Assembly (NCBI GenBank): GCA_964585635.1
Contig: CAZPEV010000070.1
Location: 1 to 15,275, forward strand
Origin: CAZPEV01 sp964585635
GTDB taxonomy: Bacteria > Zixibacteria > MSB-5A5 > GN15 > JAAZOE01
DNA: 15,275 bases
Reading direction: 5' to 3'
The notes under the pieces are model-generated. The model made no database searches and was not told the origin of the DNA. It saw nothing but the letters and a program-made list of their open reading frames with translations. A program made the position numbers and the translations under genes. This document shows, in pieces, positions 7,443-13,481 of the stretch. Numbering within the stretch: position 1 is the first letter of the stretch; each line of letters starts with the position of its first letter.

Positions 7443-8657
7443 ATGATTTGTCGCTGGAAAATAATGGTCGTCGCGGCGCTGTTGCTGGCGCTTCCCGGGG
7501 GGCTGTACGCCCAAACGGAGAGTAACCAGCGATTTGTCAAGATAGTGCATTCCGCCCAAGGGACGACGGCGGTCGATTCCCTCGGACAGACCTGGTACTA
7601 CGATGCCGATCAGGGGGTTTGCGTCCGCGGCCAGGGCCGGGGGGCGGGCGCCGAAACGACCGCCGCGGCGACGGATACAGCGGCGGCCGGGGGCAACGAG
7701 ATGATTCTTCCTCCGGAGATTCGCTGCGTCGATGTCCACCAGGGCGATATTACCAAGTTTTTCGAAGACGTGGTGGTTGAAGTTGACGAACGGGTCGAGG
7801 GGACGGTTTTCGGCGGCCGGGATGTTATCATAAAAGGGCTGGTGACGGGCGATGTTGTCAGCATGCGGTCGGTGGTGGTCGAGGGGACCGGCGAGGTGCG
7901 GGGCAATATCGTGGACAAGGAGATTCGGCGGGAGCGGGGGGGGCGGATACTTGGGGAACGATCGGAAGTGCCTTTTCCCGCGGTAAGCGGATGGGGTCTA
8001 CCGGCCGGGTTCCTGGTCGTGCCGAGTATGGTCACCTTTTTCATCACCGGTTTTCTTATTTTTCTGTGCGTCATTATTCTGGCCTTGGCGCCCAACCCGG
8101 CGCGGCGGGTTGCCGTCCGGATCGGCCGCGGCGTCGTCAGTTCCTTCTTTTGGGGTTTGCTGGGCTGGTTCTCGATTGTACCGGTTTTTGCCTTGTTGAT
8201 TATTACCATCGTCGGCATTCCAGTGGCCATTCTGGGCTTCCCGCTGGTGATCGTGGCGGCCGTGGCGCTGGCCTTTGTCTCCGTGGCTCTATACCTGGGT
8301 GAACGCATCTGTCCCTGGATCGGCCGACCCGGGGCCTCCATCTATACCAAAGGGATTTGCGGCGTGTTGGCGGTTGAGGGCCTGACCATTGCGGCGAATA
8401 TTTTCAATGTGCTTGGCGCCGCCGTCGTACACCAAATTCTAACGGTGGTCTATATTATTGTGGTGTCCGTGGCGGTGACGATCGGTCTGGGAGCGGTCAT
8501 CGCCACTCGTTTTGGAAGCCGTCCCAAACGCCCGGAGACACCGGCCGGAACGGCGTCGCCCGTCCAAGTGGTCCTCGTTTCCCCGCCGCCGCCGGTTGTG
8601 CCCAGTCCTCCTCCTCCGGTTCCGCCTCCGTCGGATTCCTTCCGTGCAACCGAGTAG
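7443..8657 (+). CDS. Exported bactofilin-like domain fused to multi-pass membrane domain
   Basis: The 404-residue protein has a signal peptide (MVVAALLLALPGGLYA, cleavage before Q), then a ~75-residue variable region. Residues ~104-165 are bactofilin-like (VEVDERVEGTVFGGRDVII, GLVTGDVVSMRSVVVEGTG, VRGNIVDKEI), with the hydrophobic beta-rung periodicity of polymer-forming proteins. Residues ~189-360 form about five to seven membrane segments in three hydrophobic blocks, with a basic loop ARRVAVRIGRG between the first two. The tail (~375-404) is a proline-rich stretch. With a cleaved signal, the bactofilin-like part would be outside the cytoplasm, unlike classical cytoplasmic bactofilins. I recognise the architecture from uncharacterised integral membrane families but know no function. 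There is no good ribosome site (9 bases after the previous stop), so coupling is likely. A start at ATG 7464 would still leave a signal peptide. Confidence 0.72.
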   Translation: MICRWKIMVVAALLLALPGGLYAQTESNQRFVKIVHSAQGTTAVDSLGQTWYYDADQGVCVRGQGRGAGAETTAAATDTAAAGGNEMILPPEIRCVDVHQGDITKFFEDVVVEVDERVEGTVFGGRDVIIKGLVTGDVVSMRSVVVEGTGEVRGNIVDKEIRRERGGRILGERSEVPFPAVSGWGLPAGFLVVPSMVTFFITGFLIFLCVIILALAPNPARRVAVRIGRGVVSSFFWGLLGWFSIVPVFALLIITIVGIPVAILGFPLVIVAAVALAFVSVALYLGERICPWIGRPGASIYTKGICGVLAVEGLTIAANIFNVLGAAVVHQILTVVYIIVVSVAVTIGLGAVIATRFGSRPKRPETPAGTASPVQVVLVSPPPPVVPSPPPPVPPPSDSFRATE

Positions 8658-8711
8658 CCGATTATCCGTCCAATAATAATGTAGAGTAACTTTTTCCGAG
8701 TAGGTGACCAT

Positions 8712-9578
8712 ATGACTTGGGCGGACGTTTATTGTTTAATGGCAGCGGCGCCTTTGCTGCTGGGGGTGAACGCCATGGCCGGTGAACGACGAGCATTGGA
8801 GAAGGCGTTTCCCGCCGATCCCGAGGTCAAGGAGATTCATTTGACCGTTGACGTATCGGCGGCCGAGGTTGACTTGGCCGTCCATCCCGGGGACACGATC
8901 TTGGCCGGGAGCTTCCGATATCGAGCGGACGTGACCGGCGAGCCGGAGATCAAATATGAAAAGCACGGCGGTTCGGCGGACATCGAGCTGCGGTCTCACA
9001 AGGTCAAATCGACGTTCAATCTGGATTCGGACGACCAGACCTGGGATTTGTCGTTGTCTCAAAGATACGCCTGGGATATCGCGCTGGACATCGGGGTGAG
9101 CGAGGCCAACCTGGATTTTACGGATCTTCCTCTGCGTTCGCTCAAGCTGGACGCGGGAGTATCCGAGTGCCACATCCGGTTTGAGCGTCCGAATCCGGAG
9201 GCGCTGGCCGATCTTACGATCGACGCTGGAGTAGGGGAACTGACGATCACGGGGCTGGGATACGCTAATTTCGAGCGGTTGTCGTTCGACGGCGGCACGG
9301 GGAAGTATGTGCTGAATTTTGAGGGGCTGAACGAGAGCCGGAAGGAAGCGACCATCTCGGTTGGGATCGGCCAAGTGCGGATCGAGTTGCCGAAGGGTGT
9401 GCCGGTCCAAATCGAGGCGGACGAGGGTTTTTTGAGTTCGGTTGATATCCGCCGGATCGACCTGGAGAAGGTCGACGACAACCTGTACCAGAGTCCTGAT
9501 TTCGGCAAATCGGGCGCCGGCTTCACGATCAAGCTGGACGTCGGCCTGGGAAAGGCTGTGATCACGGAGGCCGACTGA
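8712..9578 (+). CDS. Exported toast-rack / LiaF-like beta-repeat protein
   Basis: The 288-residue protein starts with a hydrophobic signal (MAAAPLLLGVNAMA, likely cleaved before G). Residues ~37-115 match the look of the toast-rack N-terminal domain (VDVSAAEVDLAVHPGD, LAGSFRYRADVTGEPEI). Residues ~120-240 are stacked beta repeats of about 20-25 residues marked by DIGVSEANLDF, DAGVSECHIRF, DAGVGELTITG, DGGTGKYVLNF and SVGIGQVRIELP, resembling the LiaF C-terminal cell-envelope-stress domain. LiaF-type proteins inhibit envelope stress sensors in Firmicutes, so a regulatory role upstream of the nearby ECF sigma factor is possible but inferred. It lacks LiaF's N-terminal transmembrane domains. The 54-base spacer before it contains TAGGTGA as the ribosome site and no clear promoter or terminator, so it probably belongs to the sigma operon. 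Confidence 0.75.
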   Translation: MTWADVYCLMAAAPLLLGVNAMAGERRALEKAFPADPEVKEIHLTVDVSAAEVDLAVHPGDTILAGSFRYRADVTGEPEIKYEKHGGSADIELRSHKVKSTFNLDSDDQTWDLSLSQRYAWDIALDIGVSEANLDFTDLPLRSLKLDAGVSECHIRFERPNPEALADLTIDAGVGELTITGLGYANFERLSFDGGTGKYVLNFEGLNESRKEATISVGIGQVRIELPKGVPVQIEADEGFLSSVDIRRIDLEKVDDNLYQSPDFGKSGAGFTIKLDVGLGKAVITEAD

Positions 9579-9717
9579 CGGTTGGGCGACGGCAGGTGTG
9601 AGTCGGCCGCAGGTCGCGGCGCCTGGGTTCTTCCCGCCGGCCCGGGGGCGGATCGTGTAAACGGATGACTGAGCGGCGGATAATATCGGTTCAAAGGGAG
9701 GCAAAGCGAGAAAAAGC

Positions 9718-9746
9718 TTGACTTTCATCGGCTCAGGTGGAACATT
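9718..9746 (+). promoter_or_regulatory. Weak candidate promoter of the partner-switching genes
   Basis: TTGACT (9718-9723, 5/6 of the -35 consensus) is followed after 17 bases by AACATT (9741-9746), only 3/6 of the -10 consensus. It lies in the 242-base spacer (9579-9820), the longest gene-free stretch here, where a promoter for the STAS-kinase-phosphatase genes is expected. A second weak option is GATAAT at 9679-9684 with TGTAAA at 9656-9661. Neither is conclusive; I see no sigma54 or ECF consensus. Confidence 0.3.
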
Positions 9747-9756
9747 ACGGCGTTCG

Positions 9757-9781
9757 GGCGGGGGCGCGAGGAAGCCCCGCC
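9757..9781 (+). other. GC-rich hairpin in the leader of the STAS gene
   Basis: GGCGGGGGC (9757-9765) pairs with GCCCCGCC (9774-9781) with one bulged G and an 8-base loop. It is not followed by a T run, so it is not an intrinsic terminator. It sits 40 bases before the STAS start codon and could stabilise the transcript or limit upstream read-through; it may also be a chance GC hairpin. Confidence 0.3.
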
Positions 9782-9820
9782 GGTGACCAGGGAAAACAGG
9801 TTCCAGCCATGGAGTAGACA

Positions 9821-10156
9821 ATGAAGCTTTCGTATCGCGAGGAAAACAAAGTCGTCATCATCGAGCCCAAGGGGAAAATCATGGGCGGCCCCGAGTCGAC
9901 GGAGTTGCATGACCTGCTGCACGATTTGATCGAACAGGGGAAAAAGATGGTCGTCATCGATCTCAGCAAGGTGGACTGGATGAATTCGACCGGTCTGGGA
10001 CTTCTGATTTCCGGATTGACGACGCTGCGCAAGGCCGGGGGGGAATTGAAACTGGCCATGGTGACGGAGAAGATTCAGTCGCTTTTGACCATTACCAAGT
10101 TGATCACGATCTTCAAGACGTATGATACGGTTGAAGAAGCTGTTAAGTCCTTTTAG
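9821..10156 (+). CDS. STAS-domain anti-sigma factor antagonist (SpoIIAA/RsbV type)
   Basis: This 111-residue cytoplasmic single STAS-domain protein competes with a target (sigma or another output) for the partner kinase; phosphorylation by that kinase inactivates it and a PP2C phosphatase reactivates it. The phosphorylation loop VVIDLSKVDWMNSTGLGLL carries Ser56 next to Thr57, in the position of SpoIIAA Ser58. The length and the start (MKLSYREENKVVIIEPKGKI) are standard. ATG 9821 has GGAG 6 bases upstream. The matching kinase and phosphatase are the next two genes, making a full module. A strong terminator lies between this gene and the kinase, so antagonist mRNA may exceed kinase mRNA. Confidence 0.94.
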   Translation: MKLSYREENKVVIIEPKGKIMGGPESTELHDLLHDLIEQGKKMVVIDLSKVDWMNSTGLGLLISGLTTLRKAGGELKLAMVTEKIQSLLTITKLITIFKTYDTVEEAVKSF

Positions 10157-10179
10157 CTCACGCTGCTAGACATGCGAAT

Positions 10180-10210
10180 GGCAGGTTGCAATGCGGCCTG
10201 CCTTTTTTTT
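10180..10210 (+). terminator. Strong intrinsic terminator between antagonist and kinase genes
   Basis: GGCAGGTTGC (10180-10189) and GCGGCCTGCC (10193-10202) form a 10-base-pair stem (two G-U pairs) with an AAT loop, immediately followed by eight Ts (10203-10210). This is a textbook Rho-independent terminator. It lies 23 bases after the STAS stop and ends 9 bases before the kinase ATG. No promoter can fit between it and the kinase start, so it should act as a partial terminator or attenuator. Confidence 0.88.
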
Positions 10211-10219
10211 GAGTAGGGT

Positions 10220-10642
10220 ATGAAGACACCGATTCTCTTGCCCGACGGCATCGTTATCCCGTCATCTACGGCCTTTCTCTCCCATGTTGATCAGTTCCTG
10301 GAGGATACCATGATCCAGGCCGGCGTCGACCGCTCGATCATCGCCGACGTGGCCATATCGGTCTCCGAACTGGTCAATAACGCCATCGTGCATGGCAATA
10401 GATCCGACCTGTCCAAGAGCGTGGAAGTCCATATCACGGTCACGAACGCCGAGGTCAGGGTGACCGTGATCGACCAGGGGAAGGGGTTCCAACCCGAGGC
10501 GGTGCCCAACCCGGTCGATGATGACAACCTGCTGCGAGAAGTCGGCCGGGGTTTGTTTATCGTTCGAAACTTCGTCGATGATGTGACGGTATCGTCAGCG
10601 CCAACCGGGGGGACCTGCGTGGCGATTGTCAAAAGACGTTAG
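10220..10642 (+). CDS. Anti-sigma-type serine protein kinase (RsbW/SpoIIAB-like, HATPase_c_2)
   Basis: This is a 140-residue GHKL-fold kinase that binds and inhibits an output partner and phosphorylates the STAS antagonist. The N box VSELVNNAIVHGN holds Asn53/Asn54 for Mg-ATP binding. G1 is VIDQGKGF (Asp85, Gly87, Gly89), and the G2 region GRGLFIVRNFVDDV follows. It has no His-phosphoacceptor domain, as expected for the serine kinase branch. Its start lies 9 bases after the terminator U-tract, with GAGTAGGG as ribosome site directly abutting it. No SigB/SigF-type partner is adjacent, so the target is unknown; the ECF sigma at 5783 is a candidate only by proximity, since ECF factors are not the usual clients of this kinase class. 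Confidence 0.93.
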   Translation: MKTPILLPDGIVIPSSTAFLSHVDQFLEDTMIQAGVDRSIIADVAISVSELVNNAIVHGNRSDLSKSVEVHITVTNAEVRVTVIDQGKGFQPEAVPNPVDDDNLLREVGRGLFIVRNFVDDVTVSSAPTGGTCVAIVKRR

Positions 10643-10662
10643 GCCGCGCGGAACGGTCAGCT

Positions 10663-12918
10663 ATGAATACGCTGCAACTAATAGTTGCCATCGTCTATTT
10701 CGCCTTCGGCGCCGGCCTGATTTTGCTGGCGGTGCTGATTATCCGCGATTCCGCCCAGCTGCGCCTCAACCGGGTGACCTCGGCCATGCTGTTCTTGGCC
10801 GGATTGGGGCCGATCTTTGCGGCGCTGGGATCGGTCATTTCCCCCTATCAGACGGGCTCGCCCCTCAAGGAATCATATTTATACAATCTATTTTATGTCT
10901 GGGAGTTGTTCTTTCCCGTGCTGCTCTACTTTTCCTGGATCTTTCCCCACGACCGCCTGGCCGGCCGGCGACCCCGCTGGCGGCTTTTGATTTTTGTCCC
11001 GCACCTGTTCCATATTATCTTGTTGGTGTTCTTTTCCAATACCGACCGGATTCTGGAATATCTGACCGTTTCTCCCGGCGGGAGCGGCTTTCTTTCGGGC
11101 GTTCTGGAACCGGTAACGTCGCTGCTCAAGTGGCTGATGATACCGATCGGTCTGCTGCTGGCGTCGCACAAGAAGCTGTTCGCGCTGGTCAATCTGGTCT
11201 ACGTGGTCCTGGCGGTGTTTTACCTGTACCGGGGCCTGCGCTATGTCCAGGCGGCGCGGCTTCGCAAACAGGTCCAGGTGCTGATCGTCGGCATTCACGC
11301 CGCCATGGGGCTGTATATCTTCACCTTCATTTTCCCCAAGCTGTTTGCCCTGGAGATATCGGAGACGGTGACGTCGCTTCTGACCATCGTTTCGCTGGTG
11401 GTCGGGGCAGGGTCGGTGGCCTGGGCGATCATTCGTTACCAGTTTCTGGATATCCGGCTGATCGTCCGGCAATCACTGGTGTATACCATCTCATCCTCGC
11501 TTCTGGTGGGAGCCTATATCATCGCCATCACCCAATTGTCGGATGCGCTCAAATCGTTTTTCGGGCAGCAGATGCCCCTGGCGAATGTCTGGTTTATCAT
11601 CGCGGCGCTGATTCTGTACCAGCCGATCAACAATCAGATCGACAATATCATCACGCGGATGTTTCTGCGCGACCGGACGGATCATCGCAATATCATCAAC
11701 CGCCTGTCGTTGCAGATCATCAACATTCTCGACCGGACGCACCTGTTCACGCTGGTCGAGGAAACCCTGCGGGGAAGCATGCTGGTCAAGGAGGTGGGTT
11801 TCGCCATCTATGACGACGCCCAGTTGGCCTATCTTTATTTTCCGACCAGCGCCGGGCAGGAAACCAAACTAAGCAACACCGATCCGATGTTGGGAGCGAT
11901 TGGCCAGCTCAAGGCGCCGACGTTTTATGACCGGATTGAGATTTGGCATCGGGGGTCGCCGCTGGCGACGGTGCTGCAGGTCCATGGCGTGCATTTGGTC
12001 GTGCCGCTTCGCGACCAGGAGCATCTCCTCGGCTTTTTGACGCTGACCGACAAGGTCTCGGGGTACAAGTTCAGCTATGAGGATATCACGCTGTTGTCGA
12101 CGCTGGCCAACCAGATGGTGGTGGCGCTGACCAACGTCCGTTTGTATCGGGAATCGCTTATCAAGCAGCGGCTGGAAGAGGAGATGAAGCTGGCGCGCAT
12201 GATCCAGCTTGACCTGCTGCCGAAAGCCCCTCCCCGCGGCCTCGGTTTCTCGATGATCGCGCACAACCAGCCGTCGCGAACGGTGGGCGGGGACTTCTAT
12301 GATTTCGTGCCGACCGATCAGGAGGGCGGGTTCGCGATGGTGATCGCCGACGTGTCCGGCAAGGGGATGCCGGCGGCCCTATTGGCGGCCCAACTGCAGG
12401 CGGTACTGCGCACCGAAATCTGCAATTGCCGCCGGGTGTCGGAGACGATCACCAACGTCAATAACATCGTCGCCGGCCTGTCATCGTTGTCCGGGAAGTT
12501 CGCGACGCTGTTCTACGGCAAGTATGATCCCCGCTCGCAGGTGTTTGAATACGCCAACGCCGGGCACAATTACCCCGTCCTGGTGCGGGCCGACGGGCGG
12601 CATGAGCTGTTGGAAGACGGCGGCACTATTATCGGGGCGTTTGAGGGGAATCACTACGATTCGCGGGCGGTGACCCTCGGCCCCGATGATCTGCTCTTCA
12701 TGTACACCGACGGCTTGTCGGAAGCCCACAGCCCCCAAGACGAGGAGTTCGGCGAGCGCCGAATTCTGGATTATCTCATAGCCAATCGCGGCACTTCGCC
12801 GGCCGAAATCAGAGATGGCCTCATTAAACAGATGAATGAATTCAGCGCCGCCACGATCCCGGAAGACGATACCACCATGGTCATCCTCAAAGTCAACGGA
12901 ACCACCCGACATGAATGA
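10663..12918 (+). CDS. Membrane 7TM-GAF-PP2C (SpoIIE/RsbU-type) phosphatase
   Basis: The 751-residue protein should dephosphorylate the STAS antagonist in response to a signal. Residues ~1-285 contain about seven to nine hydrophobic helices resembling the 7TM histidine-kinase sensor region (including RYQFLDIRLIVRQSLVYTI). An amphipathic linker leads to a GAF-like domain (~350-500), and a short coiled coil (LYRESLIKQRLEEEMKLA) precedes the SpoIIE/PP2C domain (~515-748). Metal-binding aspartates are intact: Asp544 in GGDFYDF, Asp563 in IADVSGKGMPAAL, Asp683 in YTDGLSEA and Asp735/736 in EDDTTMV; NAGHNYP is also present. The protein should therefore be active. It follows the kinase by 20 bases and overlaps the Nudix gene by 8 bases. 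The ligand sensed by the membrane or GAF part is unknown. ATG 10663 has no strong ribosome site. Confidence 0.93.
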   Translation: MNTLQLIVAIVYFAFGAGLILLAVLIIRDSAQLRLNRVTSAMLFLAGLGPIFAALGSVISPYQTGSPLKESYLYNLFYVWELFFPVLLYFSWIFPHDRLAGRRPRWRLLIFVPHLFHIILLVFFSNTDRILEYLTVSPGGSGFLSGVLEPVTSLLKWLMIPIGLLLASHKKLFALVNLVYVVLAVFYLYRGLRYVQAARLRKQVQVLIVGIHAAMGLYIFTFIFPKLFALEISETVTSLLTIVSLVVGAGSVAWAIIRYQFLDIRLIVRQSLVYTISSSLLVGAYIIAITQLSDALKSFFGQQMPLANVWFIIAALILYQPINNQIDNIITRMFLRDRTDHRNIINRLSLQIINILDRTHLFTLVEETLRGSMLVKEVGFAIYDDAQLAYLYFPTSAGQETKLSNTDPMLGAIGQLKAPTFYDRIEIWHRGSPLATVLQVHGVHLVVPLRDQEHLLGFLTLTDKVSGYKFSYEDITLLSTLANQMVVALTNVRLYRESLIKQRLEEEMKLARMIQLDLLPKAPPRGLGFSMIAHNQPSRTVGGDFYDFVPTDQEGGFAMVIADVSGKGMPAALLAAQLQAVLRTEICNCRRVSETITNVNNIVAGLSSLSGKFATLFYGKYDPRSQVFEYANAGHNYPVLVRADGRHELLEDGGTIIGAFEGNHYDSRAVTLGPDDLLFMYTDGLSEAHSPQDEEFGERRILDYLIANRGTSPAEIRDGLIKQMNEFSAATIPEDDTTMVILKVNGTTRHE

Positions 12919-13477
12919 TGACGATTTGCGCTATCTGATCAGCGGCCGCGATATTGCCGATCGTGCGCCCCATAACGGCTATCGCTGGTGTCCGCGCTGC
13001 CGGGCGCCGTTGGTAATCGCCGCCGTCGACGATAAAATCCGACCGCATTGCCGGTCATGCGGGTTTGTCTATTATCAGAACCCCACCCCGGCGGCGGGGG
13101 CGGTCATCGTCCGCGAGGGGGGAATTCTCCTGGTGCAGCGCGCCGTCGATCCCCGCCGCGGCGACTGGTGCCTGCCGGCCGGATTCACCGAATGGTCGGA
13201 GCATCCCCAGCAGACGGCGGTGCGGGAAATCAAAGAGGAGACCGGTCTTGACATCACCATTACCGGCATGTTCGACATCTTCTTCGGCATGGATGATCCC
13301 CGCACGCATGCCGTCCTGATCCTCTATTTGGCCGACGTCATCGGCGGGAGTTTGCATCCGGGTGACGACGCGATCGAGGCCAGCTTCTTCTCTTTTGACG
13401 ACCTGCCGTCCAACATCGCCTTTCAAGCCCACCGGGACGCGTTGGCGCTCTATCGCGATCGCTATCTGAAAGGGTAA
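12911..13477 (+). CDS. Nudix hydrolase with N-terminal zinc ribbon
   Basis: The 188-residue protein hydrolyses a nucleoside-diphosphate-linked (X) substrate. A zinc ribbon comes first (CPRC at residues 27-30 and CRSCG at 47-51). The Nudix box then reads G91, E97, R105-E106 and E109-E110-x-G112 (GFTEWSEHPQQTAVREIKEE), fully intact. Zinc ribbons before the Nudix domain are seen in NudC-type NADH pyrophosphatase/deNADding enzymes and in ADP-ribose or ADP-sugar hydrolases; this protein lacks the full NudC length (~260) and NudC's SQPWPFPxS motif, so substrate is undetermined. The frame is open upstream into the phosphatase gene, but ATG 12911 overlapping its stop by 8 bases (ATGAATGA) gives the natural start. 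It lies between a phosphatase and a two-component system, only 4 bases from the kinase gene. Confidence 0.92.
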   Translation: MNDDDLRYLISGRDIADRAPHNGYRWCPRCRAPLVIAAVDDKIRPHCRSCGFVYYQNPTPAAGAVIVREGGILLVQRAVDPRRGDWCLPAGFTEWSEHPQQTAVREIKEETGLDITITGMFDIFFGMDDPRTHAVLILYLADVIGGSLHPGDDAIEASFFSFDDLPSNIAFQAHRDALALYRDRYLKG

Positions 13478-13481
13478 CCAG

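Noticed and set aside
9620..9655. GC-rich inverted repeat after the toast-rack gene (CCGCC / GGCGG)
   Set aside because: Short stem without a T run; not a credible terminator.
9737..9817. 26-codon GTG-started ORF ending 3 bases before the STAS ATG
   Set aside because: No convincing ribosome site, GC-rich low-information composition, and it runs through the leader hairpin; most likely a chance frame.
10626..11813. 395-codon + strand frame overlapping the phosphatase 5' half
   Set aside because: It is Arg/Gly/Pro/Ala-rich with no domain, whereas the overlapping frame encodes a clear membrane sensor and PP2C protein.
12836..12910. Upstream ATG for the Nudix gene
   Set aside because: It lies within the conserved PP2C C-terminus; ATG 12911 gives a normal zinc-ribbon Nudix start.
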